Of a stretch of 64,000 bases of DNA, positions 1-9,945 are shown piece by piece. Both the position numbers and the translations under genes were made by a program. The DNA comes from CAWDYA01 sp963806495 (lineage in GTDB: Bacteria; Acidobacteriota; Polarisedimenticolia; JACPZX01; DASXTC01): the NCBI GenBank assembly GCA_963806495.1, contig CAWDYA010000008.1:62001-126000 (forward strand). The letters run 5' to 3'. The first letter of the stretch is position 1; every line of letters begins with the position of its first letter. Below the pieces are notes generated by a model. The model searched no databases. It saw only the letters and a list, made by a program, of their open reading frames with translations, and had not been told where the DNA came from.

Positions 1-1
1 G

Positions 2-2149
2 CAGGGAGGCTTCACGCCCCAGGTCAAGTGGACCGCTCTCATCTCACCACAGCTCCTGCTCGAATCGACCGTCACCGCCTTCGATTCGGGAATTTCGGTG
101 ACGCCGATTTCGCGCTACTTCGCGCCCACCCCGGTCGTGCTGGTCAAGGGAGCCGCCACGACGAACACGACGCAGGCGTTGTATCCCTGCGAGGTGGTGA
201 ACTGCGACCCCCAGTACGGAGAGAAGCTCGTGTACAGGGTCGATCTCCTGGACGGACGCATCACAGGGCCCTACCCGACGCAGACGGACGACTCGCGGAT
301 CCGCAACGCGATCAAGACCGATCTCTCCTACACAATCGAGGACGCCTGGGGCCAGCACTCCATCAAATCGGGGTTCGAGTTCGCCGACGAGAAATTCGAG
401 GACTATCCGATCAACAACCCGATTCTGCTGGACGACACCACGCCCCGTCGGCCCTCGATAGTCAGCGGCTCCACGCCGCCCCGGCCCGATGAGATCATGG
501 GGAACCAGGTGCTGCTGACGTATCAGCCACTGCAGACCCCGCAGAACGCGCAGAGCTTCAACAGTTCCATGTACCTGCTCGACGCCTGGAAGCCGCGACC
601 CAACCTGACGCTCAATCTCGGCGTCCGGATCGACCGGGAGGACATCGACACCTCCGGGTTCACCGTGTTCAACCCGCGCGCCGAGCGGCGCGCCGCGATG
701 CGGCTCTGGCAGAAGGTCTGCGCCGCCGCCCGTGACCAGTCCCTCGATACCGCGAACTCCAACTGCCACGATCCGGCGAACTACGACGGTAACCCTCCCC
801 GGGACATCTCCAACAGCTTGAGAGCCGACGACCCGAATCACCCGGTCGATCCTGCGGTGGCGGCGCTCGACCTCAACCACGACGGATTCATCGACCAGAC
901 CGGCGCGGAGGGCGCAGCCGAATTCGATGCGTTCACGGACTTCCCCTCGCGGGAAACATCCAACTTCTCGATCACCAACTCGAACCTCTCGCCGCGGCTC
1001 AGCTTCTCCTGGGACCCGTTCGCCGACGGCAAGACCAAGATCTTCGGGACGTTCGGACGCTTCTACGATTGCCTGTTCCTCAGCACGGTCACCGGTGAAA
1101 TCGGCCCCGACCAGGTCAGCTACGCCTTCTTCCCCGACCCGACGCGGCACAATATCGAGCCCGGCTCGGTGTCGCGATCCGCGTCCGCGGTGACCATCAC
1201 GCAGGTGGACCGGAACCTGAAGACCCCACACACGGACGAGGTGACCTTCGGGTTCGAGAGGGAGCTCGCGCCCGAGTGGTCTGTGGGAGTGACCTGGATC
1301 CGGCGGCGCGGGAAGGACCTCCTCCAGGATCAGGATCTCAACCACGTCACATGTCTCGATTACGGACCGGTGTTCGGGATCGACCCCTCGAAAATCTGCG
1401 GTGGCGCCGGCGGTCTCGAGACCGACACCTTCGGGAGCGTCGGCATCCAGTCCGGCTCGGGAAGCGTCGAGGGCGGGAGCTTTGCGTTCGATCGCGGCGC
1501 CAGCGGACCCAACGGGGTGCCGGATCTGTACACCGTCAGCCCCGCGTTCAACCAGGTCCTGCGGATCGGCAACTACAACTCCAGCCAGTACGACGCCTAC
1601 GAGGTGAAGGTCGTCAAGCGGCTGCACCGGAACTGGCAGATGCAGATGAGCTACACCTGGTCGAGGGCTTTCGGCCAGGCGGAGAGTTTCGCCTCCCAGA
1701 TCGGGAACGACCCGCAGACGAAGGACGACGAGGAGGGCTTCCTGGACTACGACCAGAGGCACGTGCTCAAGTTCCAGGCCGTTACGATGCTCCCCGGGCA
1801 GGTCCGCCTGGGCACGTCGATACAGTGGGCCTCCGGCACGCCTTTTTCGTACACCCAGCGGATCAGCGACCAGGACCAGACGGGCAACATCATCTACCGC
1901 CAGTTCTATCCCACCGGCCAGCGCAACGATCAGCGCAACGGCGGTCAGTGGCTCATCGACGCCCGTCTCGAGAAATCGTTCACCATCGGCAAGCTGATCG
2001 CCTCCAGCTACATACTCGCCCAGAATCTGACCGACTCCGACGAGCTGATCCTCTCCGAGTACAACGTGGCCGCCAGGAATGGGGTGGGGTTGCGGGGCTT
2101 TCGCAGTTTCGGCCGCCGCTGGGAAATGGGCCTGTCGATGACCTTCTGA
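2..2149 (+). CDS. TonB-dependent receptor, Oar-like, 3' part only
   Basis: This is the C-terminal beta-barrel of a large outer-membrane receptor. The frame is open to the window edge, so the signal peptide, any carboxypeptidase-regulatory domain and the plug lie outside. About 715 residues are visible. They show the alternating aromatic/polar strands of a barrel, the stretch around 955-1080 typical of Oar-like receptors (LSPRLSFSWDPFADGKTKIF), the late DYDQRHVLKFQ segment near 1748, and a terminal phenylalanine, the usual signal for BAM-dependent insertion. Known family members import large substrates using TonB energy or act in envelope adhesion. The substrate cannot be read here. No neighbour suggests a specific ligand. 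Family assignment is firm; the Oar-like subtype is a judgement from overall character. Confidence 0.85.
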   Translation, partial: QGGFTPQVKWTALISPQLLLESTVTAFDSGISVTPISRYFAPTPVVLVKGAATTNTTQALYPCEVVNCDPQYGEKLVYRVDLLDGRITGPYPTQTDDSRIRNAIKTDLSYTIEDAWGQHSIKSGFEFADEKFEDYPINNPILLDDTTPRRPSIVSGSTPPRPDEIMGNQVLLTYQPLQTPQNAQSFNSSMYLLDAWKPRPNLTLNLGVRIDREDIDTSGFTVFNPRAERRAAMRLWQKVCAAARDQSLDTANSNCHDPANYDGNPPRDISNSLRADDPNHPVDPAVAALDLNHDGFIDQTGAEGAAEFDAFTDFPSRETSNFSITNSNLSPRLSFSWDPFADGKTKIFGTFGRFYDCLFLSTVTGEIGPDQVSYAFFPDPTRHNIEPGSVSRSASAVTITQVDRNLKTPHTDEVTFGFERELAPEWSVGVTWIRRRGKDLLQDQDLNHVTCLDYGPVFGIDPSKICGGAGGLETDTFGSVGIQSGSGSVEGGSFAFDRGASGPNGVPDLYTVSPAFNQVLRIGNYNSSQYDAYEVKVVKRLHRNWQMQMSYTWSRAFGQAESFASQIGNDPQTKDDEEGFLDYDQRHVLKFQAVTMLPGQVRLGTSIQWASGTPFSYTQRISDQDQTGNIIYRQFYPTGQRNDQRNGGQWLIDARLEKSFTIGKLIASSYILAQNLTDSDELILSEYNVAARNGVGLRGFRSFGRRWEMGLSMTF

Positions 2150-2221
2150 GGGTGCGCCGCCGCCACGGTTCCGGTAGAATAGGGGCTTTGCGGGGCACCG
2201 TCCCCCTTTTCCGAGGGACCC

Positions 2222-3682
2222 ATGCCGAATGTCCACGATGACGTCATCAGCCTGATCGGGAGCACCCCGATCGTTCGACTGAACCGACTGCGCCCGAAGA
2301 CCGGGGCGGTGCTCTACGCCAAGCTGGAGTATCTGAACCCGGGAAGCTCCGTGAAGGACCGTATCGCGGTGCAGATGATCGCGGATGCGGAGGCCCAGGG
2401 GCAGCTCAAGCCCGGCGGCACGATCGTCGAGTGCACGTCCGGCAACACCGGCATGGGGCTCGCCATGGTCGGCACCGTCAAGGGATACCGGACGATCCTG
2501 GTGATGCCGGACAAGGTCAGCAGCGAGAAGATCAAGGCTCTCAGGGCGTTCGGGGCGCGCGTCATCACCACGCCCACGGCCGTCTCCCCGGAGGATCCGC
2601 GGTCCTATTACTCGGTCGCGCGGCGCATCGCCGAGGAGACGCCCAACTGCGTCTTCACCAACCAGTATCAGAATCCGTCCAACCCGCTCGCGCACGAGAA
2701 GACGACCGGCCCGGAGATCTGGGATCAGATGGGAGAGTCGCTCGACGCGATGGTGATCGCCTCCGGCACCGGGGGCACGATCACCGGCATCGGCCGCGTG
2801 CTCAAGAAGCACAAGCCGGCCATCCAGATGGTGTGCGTCGACCCTGTCGGCTCGATCTACTACGACTACTGGCGCACGGGGAAGGTGCCGGAGATGTCCA
2901 AGACCTACAAGGTCGAGGGGTTCGGCGAGGATTTCCTGCCCGGCGCGATGGACTTCGCGTTCGTGGACGAGGTGGTGCAGGTGTCGGACAAAGAGTGCTT
3001 CCTCGCCGCGCGGGAGCTGACCCGCAAGGAGGGCCTGTTCACCGGCGGGTCGGGCGGCGGCGTGGTCGCCGGGGCGATCAAATGGGCCGAAGCCCACCCC
3101 GAGGCGAAGACCGTTCTGGTGCTGCTGCCCGACTCCGGCTCGCGGTACCTCAGCAAGGTTTACGACGACCAGTGGCTCAAGGAGAACTCGTTTCTCGAGG
3201 GCGAGACGATGCCAGGCACGATCGCCGATCTGCTCGCGCGCAAGCGACAGCCGCTGATCGCTGCGGGCCCGGCCGACGGAGTCCAGGCGATCATCGCCCT
3301 CATGAAGAAACACGGCATCAGCCAGGTCCCGGTGCTCGAGGGGGACCAGCTCGTCGGGATGATCACCGAGCTGAGGCTGCTGCAGGCCATGCTCGACGAC
3401 CCCGCCTCCGTCGACCGCCCCGTCAGGGAGCTCGCGGTGCAGGCGCACGAGACGGTGGCGCCCGACACCCCGGTGTCGAGGCTCTCGCATATCTGTTCCC
3501 AGGGCAAGGTGGCGGTGGTTCAGGAGGACGGCCGGACCACGGCCGTCCTGACACAAATCGATCTGATCGACTATCTCGCCGGGCTGTCCGTCGTAGGTCA
3601 CCGATCGCAGCGAGAGACCCCGCAGCGGCACCGGAACCGGGCCGCGGTCACAGGTCATTCAACGGGAGGATCTACATCGTGA
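2222..3682 (+). CDS. Cystathionine beta-synthase-like PLP enzyme with CBS pair
   Basis: A fold-type II PLP enzyme that should join serine (or O-acetylserine) with homocysteine or sulfide. The N-terminal 310 residues contain the PLP lysine motif SSVKDR (residues 42-47), the substrate loop CTSGNTG and the phosphate-binding loop SGTGGT, then GGSGGG. Residues about 330-455 form two CBS domains (GISQVPVLEG), which in this family bind adenosyl ligands. The start follows GAGGG at a suitable distance, and a TAGAAT -10-like element lies at 2175-2180. The last ~30 residues after IDLIDYLAGL are unlike the family and rich in R/Q/H. One extra base near 3580-3590 would instead end the protein at a TAG just beyond, so the tail may be artefactual. 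The stop overlaps the next start (GTGA). Confidence 0.88.
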   Translation: MPNVHDDVISLIGSTPIVRLNRLRPKTGAVLYAKLEYLNPGSSVKDRIAVQMIADAEAQGQLKPGGTIVECTSGNTGMGLAMVGTVKGYRTILVMPDKVSSEKIKALRAFGARVITTPTAVSPEDPRSYYSVARRIAEETPNCVFTNQYQNPSNPLAHEKTTGPEIWDQMGESLDAMVIASGTGGTITGIGRVLKKHKPAIQMVCVDPVGSIYYDYWRTGKVPEMSKTYKVEGFGEDFLPGAMDFAFVDEVVQVSDKECFLAARELTRKEGLFTGGSGGGVVAGAIKWAEAHPEAKTVLVLLPDSGSRYLSKVYDDQWLKENSFLEGETMPGTIADLLARKRQPLIAAGPADGVQAIIALMKKHGISQVPVLEGDQLVGMITELRLLQAMLDDPASVDRPVRELAVQAHETVAPDTPVSRLSHICSQGKVAVVQEDGRTTAVLTQIDLIDYLAGLSVVGHRSQRETPQRHRNRAAVTGHSTGGSTS

Positions 3683-5926
3683 CAAAGTGTGGCGTCATTC
3701 TGGCACCTCTGGTCTGCCTGCTTTTCGCCGGGCCCGTCCGGGCGGGGATACCGCCCGCCGGCTTCCAGGAGACGGTCTTCCTCTCCGGGCTCGGACAGAT
3801 CGACGCGTTCGAGTGGGCGCCCAACGGCGATCTGTGGCTACTCGACAAGGGAGGGCTCGTCAGCGTCGTCCGGGACGGCACGACAAACCCGATCCCGATC
3901 CTCCAGCTCACCGTCGAAACCACGGACGAGCGCGGCCTTCTCGGTCTGGCGCTCGACCCCGACTTCCCGGTCAACGGCTTCGTGTACCTCTACTACACCG
4001 TCCCGGGGACCACCGCTCCCTTCAACCGGGTGTCGCGGTTTCATTCAGTCGGCGACCAGCTCCTCGACGAGACGGTGCTTCTCGAGGGGCCGCCCCTCAC
4101 GACGGTATTTCACAACTCGGGATGCCTGCGGTTCGGCGACGACGGTCTGCTCTACATCACCATGGGTGACAACGCGCATCCCGGTGTGTCGCAGCAGCTC
4201 GACAATCTGCTGGGGAAGCTTCTGCGGATCGCACCCGACGGGTCGATCCCTCCCGGCAACCCCTTTGTGGGCGATCCGAACGCGCGGCCGGAGATCTGGG
4301 CCTACGGCCTGAGGAATCCATGGCGCTTCAACGTCCAGCCGTCCACCGGCAACCTGTTCATCGGCGACGTGGGCGACGGGAAGTGGGAGGAGCTGGATCT
4401 CGGGGTGGCCGGCGCCAACTACGGGTATCCGCTGGTCGAGGGGCCCGAGCCCGCCGGAGTGGCGGGCATGACCTACCCGATCTTCTCCTATCCGCACAAC
4501 GGAGGGACGGCCGCGATCACGGGCGGCGACCACATGGTGGCCGGCAACTTCCCGGCCCAGTACGTCGGCGACTACTTCTACGGCGACTACTCGCAGGAGA
4601 AGATCTTCCGGATGACGCTCGACTCGAGCAACCTGCCGACCGGCAACGTCGAGTTCGTCAGCAACGCGAGCGGGCCGGTGCACATACGGGTCGGCCCGGA
4701 CGGCGCGCTGTACTACGCCAGCATCCTGACGGGGACCATCTATCGCGTCGCATACGTCGGTGGCACCAACCAGGCCCCCGTTGCCGCGGTGTCGGCGGAC
4801 GTCACGAGCGGACTGCCGCCGTTCAACGTCCAGCTCGACGGCTCGGCGTCGATCGGATCCCGACGGGGGCACCCTCACCTACATGTGGTATTTCGACGAT
4901 GAGACGCCCCCCTCGACGGCCGTCAGCCCGCTGCACACGTACATGGCGACAGGCGTGTTCCATCCCAACCTGACGGTGAGCGACGGCCAGGACTCATCCA
5001 CGGCGCGGACCCGCGTCGTCTCCGGCAACCGGGGCCCCACGGCGACGATCCTCTCTCCCGCCGACGGCGCGCACTTCAATGGCGGCGACGTGATCACGTT
5101 CAGCGGCTCGGCGGTCGACCCGGAGGAAGGGACTCTCCCGGCGGCGGACTTCACCTGGTGGGTCGTCTTCCACCACAACACACACACGCATCCGTATCTC
5201 GGCCCGACTCCGGCGATCGCCGGGGGGACCTTCACCACCGCCGACGCCGGCGAAACCGACCCCGATGTCTGGTACGAGATCCGGTTCACCGCGACGGACA
5301 CCGGGGTGCCGCTGGGCGCGGCCGGCGCCGTCTCCGACACGAAGATCGTCAATGTCTATCCCAACCTGAGCACGATGAGCTTCCACACCACGCCTCGGGA
5401 CGACCTCGGCCTGACGTTGGACGGCAAGCCTTTCGTCCCGCCGAGCGACGTCGTGGGCGTGGTCGGCGTGCGACGGACCATCGAGGCGGTATCGCCGCAG
5501 ACACCCGGAGACGGCCACACGTACATCTTTGCCGGCTGGTCCGACGCGGGCGCCCGGTCGCACGAGATCGTGACGCCGCCCTCGGATCAGGTATGGACCG
5601 CCGCCTACGCCTGCGACCTGCTTGCCGAGCCGACGGATCTCGAGCTGTCGATCGACGCGGGCGGCCAGATCACCCTCTCCTGGACGCCGCCCGCCGACCC
5701 GTGCCTCACTGCCGCACCCCCGGTGTATCGCGTCTACGAGGCCGCCACCGCTCTGCCCGCATCCCCGCCTGGGAGCTTCCCGGTCGATCCGGCTTTCAGC
5801 GAGGTGATGACGACGACCGCCCCGACCGTGACGCTGCCGCCCGGCGGAACCTCACCCGAGTTCTTCATCGTGGTGGGGCGCGGCAGCGACGGCTCGAACG
5901 GACCGGCCGGGCACTACGGGGGATGA
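3679..5926 (+). CDS. Secreted glucose/sorbosone dehydrogenase-like protein with PKD domain (frameshift)
   Basis: GTG start eight bases after GGGAGGA, overlapping the cbs-like stop. A signal peptide (VTKCGVILAPLVCLLFAGPVRA) leads into a six-bladed propeller of the glucose/sorbosone dehydrogenase family (about residues 25-365), with family segments such as DERGLLGLALDPDF, YITMGDNAHP and WAYGLRNPWRFN. These enzymes usually oxidise sugars with PQQ in the periplasm or outside the cell. A PKD domain (LDGSAS...DPDGGTLTYMW) and further Ig/FN3-like domains fill the C-terminal half. The frame breaks inside the PKD domain: one extra G at 4855/4856 separates two otherwise continuous parts, and removing it gives one protein of about 748 residues. 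I read this as an assembly indel, although a true pseudogene cannot be excluded. Confidence 0.8.
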
Positions 5927-5930
5927 GCCC

Positions 5931-6533
5931 TCAGCGGAGACTCTGGATCCGCGCGCGGTAGGAAAGCGACGGTTCGATCAGCCGGACCCCCATACCGCTC
6001 GACAGCCCCGGCCCGGCATGCTCCCGTGTCCAGACCACCTCGCCATCGAGCCTCTCGGTCAGACCCGGGAGCCTCGAATCGATACTGAGGTGTGAGGAAG
6101 GGACCACCAGACTGCTGGCCGTGACGAACAATCCGGTCTCACTGAGGTTCGCCGTCAGGCCGGGAACGGAGTTTCTCACGGCCTGCGCGGCGGGCGGCCC
6201 CTGCGGGACGAAACGGAGCGGGTAGGTCGCGATCACGCGGCGGGCCGGTGCCCAGGCCGCCACCTCCTCGCGCGGCGTACCCCCTTCGGCGATCCGGTGC
6301 CCCCGCGCGACGCAGTCCGCCTGGATGAAGGCGGCGGCGAGCGCCTCGGCTCTCTCCGGTGTGGCCGCTTCGAAAGCCAGAGCTCTCTTCCCGCCCGGCT
6401 CGACCCAGATCTGCCTCGGGAGCGTGACCACCCGGGCGCGCCACACGCCGTCCTCGAGCGAGAGCCGGATCTCGTGGACCAGACGCCCGTATGGCGCGAC
6501 AGCCAGAATCTTGCGTCCCTGACGGGTGATCAT
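5931..6533 (-). CDS. PilZ-domain protein
   Basis: About 200 residues. The C-terminal half reads as a PilZ domain: a basic stretch (ARRVIATYPLRF) followed by NLSETGLFV, matching the (D/N)xSxxG signature, then a beta-barrel ending GEVVWT...GMGVRLIEPS. PilZ domains typically bind c-di-GMP through the RxxxR and (D/N)xSxxG motifs. The arginine motif is only loosely kept here (R-R-V-I-A-T), so ligand binding is uncertain. The N-terminal half (about residues 1-105) is an unrecognised alpha/beta region that may report on an envelope or motility partner. I chose the ATG at 6533; an in-frame GTG at 6569 would add 12 residues. It converges on the preceding gene with a 4-base gap. Confidence 0.7.
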   Translation of the reverse strand: MITRQGRKILAVAPYGRLVHEIRLSLEDGVWRARVVTLPRQIWVEPGGKRALAFEAATPERAEALAAAFIQADCVARGHRIAEGGTPREEVAAWAPARRVIATYPLRFVPQGPPAAQAVRNSVPGLTANLSETGLFVTASSLVVPSSHLSIDSRLPGLTERLDGEVVWTREHAGPGLSSGMGVRLIEPSLSYRARIQSLR

Positions 6534-6645
6534 GGGGCCGAATATATCCCCGCGACTCGACCTGTCCACCGGCCGCGACGTGGCAGGCCGGCCCGCAATT
6601 CTCCCCGGGCGTCACCGCAAGCCGGCGGCTGGTGAAAATGGCGGG

Positions 6646-7720
6646 CTAGGCGGCCACTTCGCTCGCGCCGTTCGGGGGCATGCCGTAGCGGCGCTGCAGG
6701 CGGAAGAACTCGATCCCGCCCCAGGGCAGGAGCACGAGGTAGTTGGTGAAGCGGGCCAGAAGGACCGCGGCCGACGCCGACGCGCCGTCCACGCCGAGCG
6801 CGAGAAACACGCCGATGAGGGACGCCTCCGTCAGTCCCTGCGACACCGGGCGCCGCCGCGATCACCTGCAGCAGCCCGGCGCCCGCGATGGCGAACGCGA
6901 CCTCCGTGGCGCCGATCGGCCGGCCCACGGCGGCGAACGAGAGCACCTGCACCGCCACCACGGCGCCGAACACGAGGCTGGACAGGGCGAGCGAGGGCCA
7001 CCAGGCGCCCGACTCGATCACCGACGTCGCCAGCGCGCGCACGAGATCCTCCCACCAGCGGACCACCCGGGCGCGCCACCCTCCCTCCCGTCCCTTGCCC
7101 AGGACGGCCCCGATCAGGGCCGCGACCCGGGGGTCGTGGCCGCGATGCACCCGGCGAAGCAGGAAGTATCCCACCGAGAGCCCGCCGATCAGCGCCGCGA
7201 GCATCGAGCCTCCGAGGACCGGAGATACGCGCAGCGACGCCGGCGTCGCCACGACGACGCCGCATACCGACATCGCCACCGCCCAGATCGTGAAGTTGGA
7301 TGTCTGATCCGCCACGATCGTCCCGTAGAACCGGGCGCGCGAGCGGCCCGTCTCGCGGGAGAGGTAGTAGGCCCGCAGGATCGGGCCGGCCACGCGCAGC
7401 GCGGGCGTCACGAGCCCCAGGAAGTTGCCGGCCATGAGGACGGGGGTGACCTGGCGCAGCCCGATCGGCGCTTCGCGGCGCACGAACGTCTCCCACCGAA
7501 GCGCGAGCAGGAGGAAGCGGATCACCGTGACGGCGATGGCGAGGGCGACGAGCACCGGATCGGCGCCCATGAGCCTCTCGGAGATGTTCTGCAGCCCGAC
7601 GCCGCGGAAGACCCGCACGAGGAACCAGAAAGCCACGGCCGTGACCGCCAGGGTGAAGGCCATACGGCCATAGCGGCGGCGATGACGGCTTCCGGATGAT
7701 GGAGATCGCGAAAGTGACAT
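6646..7720 (-). CDS. YbhN/UPF0104-type membrane protein (LPG-synthase TM family), frameshifted
   Basis: An integral membrane protein of the lysylphosphatidylglycerol-synthase transmembrane family (AglD/YbhN/MprF N-terminal type), without a catalytic transferase domain. Visible features are a basic N-terminus, about seven to eight hydrophobic segments, and family-typical stretches (WETFVRREAPIG, MAGNFLGLVTPALRVAGPILRAYYLSRE). Members act in lipid translocation or envelope integrity. The frame is broken by one extra base in the GGG run at 6848-6850. Removing it joins VIAAAP to VSQGLTEASLIGVFLALG, as the family requires, and continues to the stop at 6646. The start is the ATG at 7720; an upstream in-frame extension has no membrane or family features. 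Corrected length is about 357 residues. Confidence 0.72.
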
Positions 7721-7816
7721 AGGGAGGTCTCTGACAACGATGCTGGGCGGGCGGCCTGCCGCGGACCGTGAGGGCCTCGCCCTCGAGCCGCCCCTCACGC
7801 TCCGCGATGACAGTGT

Positions 7817-8134
7817 CTAGCGGGACAGCTTCCGTGCCGCGGCGATAGCCGCATGAATCCCGCGCGATGCGCGGATCTTCTTGATCCTGGCCCGCTCAGC
7901 CGGCTTGAGGCCGCGCATCGTGCCCATGTACTGGCCTTGCAGCTTCAACGCGCGGCGCTGGTCGGGGCTCAGGCGGGGCTTGCGGCGTCCGCCGTTCGAG
8001 TCGGCGGACCGATCGGCGGTGGCCGCGACGTCCGTGAGAAGGGGCGCGATCCGACCGAACGAACGTGCGATCTGCCTGAACGATGTGCGAATGGTCCTGA
8101 TCTCTCTTGCCAGGGCGGTGCTGGAACGCGGCAT
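7817..8134 (-). CDS. Small basic hypothetical protein
   Basis: A 105-residue, strongly basic protein with no signal peptide or membrane segment. The N-terminal half is a predicted amphipathic helix (FRQIARSFGRIAPLL). The C-terminal half is rich in K/R (LSPDQRRALKLQGQYMGTMR, then GLKPAERARIKKIRASRG), ending in IAAARKLSR. The LSP-x-RRxALKLQGxYMGxMRxLKP pattern is of a kind I associate with short conserved proteins of unknown function in acidobacterial and deltaproteobacterial genomes; that association is from memory. Nucleic-acid binding is plausible from charge, but nothing proves it. It stands alone, with about 95 bases to the upstream YbhN-like gene start and 122 bases of unremarkable sequence on the other side. 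Confidence 0.6.
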   Translation of the reverse strand: MPRSSTALAREIRTIRTSFRQIARSFGRIAPLLTDVAATADRSADSNGGRRKPRLSPDQRRALKLQGQYMGTMRGLKPAERARIKKIRASRGIHAAIAAARKLSR

Positions 8135-8256
8135 TTGTCAACCTCGAATCAATGAGTGTGAAAGGAATCCGAATGAAGCCAGGATGGGCGCAATATAACA
8201 TTCCGCCCGTCGCGTGGCCAATCAACTCCGGCCGGATTGACCACCAAATCCACGCC

Positions 8257-9141
8257 TCATTGCGGGATCGCTTTCGAGAAGGACCGCAGCGTCACCTGCG
8301 TCGCTCCCAGTGCGGGAGCACGTCCATCGATCTCCACGATCGCGCCGCTCTTTTCGTCGACCCAGATCCGCGCCTCTCCCTGCATGCCGAGGATCCCGCG
8401 GAACGAATCGGCGCCCTCTCCGACGGGCCGGACCGAGATGGCCCGTTCGTCGAGATGCAGCGTTTCCTGGCGTCCGGTCGACTCGTTGCGAACCGTCCGC
8501 TCGTTGCGCCGGCCCTCCCCGGTCGTCACCAGGATCCGGATCAGATGGCGACGGTACAACGCCGTGAACTCGCGCGATGTTGCCGCGTCCGAGGACAGAT
8601 CGAGATCACCGAGCAGGTAGATGAGCGAGTAGAAGTCCGTGGGCCAGTCACCGGTGGCCATGGGCTTCCCGTCGGTGTAGACCAGAGGCCGATCACTCTG
8701 CTCGGTGCGGAGCCACGACTCGAACGGAGCATCGGGCGATCCCTCGGGCGGCGCCCAGATCGACTGTCTCACCGTCTCGCCCATGAACCGGAAGCGCCGG
8801 GCCGTGCTGCCGGGCCGGATCTGCACGAACTCGAGCGGGTGGTGGCTGCGCGGATCGATGTAGGAGATCGTCTCCTCCTCGAACCCCTTGGCGCCGAGCA
8901 GGCTCGCCGACAATCGGGTCTTGAGGATGATGGCCGGCTTCCCCGTCTCCGGATGGCTTCCCTGCGTGACCCCGAGGGTTGAGGTCGCCGACAGCACGAG
9001 CGCCTGCTCGGCACCGAGGGTGAGACTGGACCAGCCCCGCAGATCGTCCCCCTCGGGCGCCGCCGTCTTGCGGGCGACAGCCGCACTCGACGCCACGGCG
9101 GTGATCAACATCGCCGCGAGCAGATTCCGTTTCCGGGTCAT
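8257..9141 (-). CDS. Secreted protein of unknown function (DUF3108-like character)
   Basis: About 294 residues with a clear Sec signal peptide (MTRKRNLLAAMLITAVASSA, cut near AVA-RK). The mature part is all-beta in character, with phrases such as EETISYIDPRSHHPLEFVQI, SREFTALYRRHLIRILVTTG and ARIWVDEKSGAIVEIDGRAP. This resembles periplasmic DUF3108-type proteins, which form a lipocalin-like barrel, but the match is by character only. A start nine codons upstream (9168) is possible; I prefer 9141 because the signal peptide then begins MTRKR. No enzyme motif is visible. It lies in a minus-strand run with the sirtuin and nitroreductase, but 83 bases separate them, so a shared transcript is uncertain. 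Confidence 0.6.
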   Translation of the reverse strand: MTRKRNLLAAMLITAVASSAAVARKTAAPEGDDLRGWSSLTLGAEQALVLSATSTLGVTQGSHPETGKPAIILKTRLSASLLGAKGFEEETISYIDPRSHHPLEFVQIRPGSTARRFRFMGETVRQSIWAPPEGSPDAPFESWLRTEQSDRPLVYTDGKPMATGDWPTDFYSLIYLLGDLDLSSDAATSREFTALYRRHLIRILVTTGEGRRNERTVRNESTGRQETLHLDERAISVRPVGEGADSFRGILGMQGEARIWVDEKSGAIVEIDGRAPALGATQVTLRSFSKAIPQ

Positions 9142-9224
9142 TCCCCGCTTCTTCGCATCATCTCTCATCCGACCGCAGCTTAGAGCATGGATTCCTCCCC
9201 GGCCACCGTGATGGCCCCGGGGGG

Positions 9225-9941
9225 TCAGTGCTCCTCTCGGGTCCGATCGAGCCATCGAGGGACCATCTCGCTCGCGCGCCCGAAAAGATGCTCCTCGAAC
9301 AGGGGTGAGACCGCGGTCGCCTCGAGGTTGATTTCCAGTGTCCGGGCCCCGTGCTGTCTCGCGATCTGCACGAACCCCGCGGCAGGATAGACGGTTCCCG
9401 AGGTGCCGATGGCGACGAACCTCACGCAGCCGGCGAGCGCCCGGTGGACCCGGTCCAGCCCGAGCGGGATCTCGTCGAACCAGACGACGTGCGGCCTGAG
9501 CGGTTGGGCCGGATCGCAGCAGACGCACCGATCCTCCACCGACAGATCGCCATCCCAGGCGGTAATCCGGCTCGAGCGCACGCATCGCACCTTGCGCAGT
9601 TCGCCGTGCATGTGCAGCACCCGCGCGCTGCCCGCCCGTTCGTGCAGGTCGTCGACGTTCTGGGTCACCAGCAGCAGGCGTCCTCCCAGCCGCGTCTCGA
9701 GGGCGGCCAGCGCCGCGTGCGCGGGATTGGGGGTGATGTCCGGAGAGAGGAGCTGCCGTCTCCGCTCATTGTAGAAGGTGTGCACGAGCTCCGGGTTGCG
9801 CGCAAACCCGCGCGGCGTGGCGACATCCTCCATATCGTAGCGTGACCAGATCCCGCCCTCGTCGCGGAAGGTGTCGAGCCCCGACTCCGCCGAGATCCCC
9901 GACCCCGTCAGGATCACGATCGCCGGGGTCTCCCCACCCAT
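9225..9941 (-). CDS. cobB: NAD-dependent lysine deacylase, CobB-type sirtuin
   Basis: A 238-residue sirtuin that removes acyl groups from lysines using NAD, releasing nicotinamide. The NAD motifs are TGSGISAESGLDTFR (about residues 11-25) and TQNVDDLHERAG; the catalytic histidine lies in LHMHGEL. FYNERRRQL carries the Tyr and Arg (Y-x-x-R) that class III sirtuins use to bind succinyl- or malonyl-lysine, so a desuccinylase activity is likely. The zinc site has the reduced pattern of E. coli CobB (one Cys after HGELRKVRC, then CVCC). GAGGAG seven bases upstream supports the ATG. It starts four bases after the nitroreductase stop, so the two are probably cotranscribed. Confidence 0.92.
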   Translation of the reverse strand: MGGETPAIVILTGSGISAESGLDTFRDEGGIWSRYDMEDVATPRGFARNPELVHTFYNERRRQLLSPDITPNPAHAALAALETRLGGRLLLVTQNVDDLHERAGSARVLHMHGELRKVRCVRSSRITAWDGDLSVEDRCVCCDPAQPLRPHVVWFDEIPLGLDRVHRALAGCVRFVAIGTSGTVYPAAGFVQIARQHGARTLEINLEATAVSPLFEEHLFGRASEMVPRWLDRTREEH

Positions 9942-9945
9942 CCGA

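Noticed and set aside
44..3658. A 1204-codon open frame on the minus strand opposite the receptor and cbs-like genes
   Set aside because: Arginine/histidine-rich, low-complexity product typical of the antisense frame of GC-rich genes; it has no domain and no start context. Similar shadows (for example 18488-21016 and 51284-54625 minus) were dropped for the same reason.
4850..4860. Programmed frameshifting in the sugar-dehydrogenase-like gene
   Set aside because: No slippery heptamer, pseudoknot or internal Shine-Dalgarno pattern is shared with the other breaks; an extra base in the assembly explains all of them.
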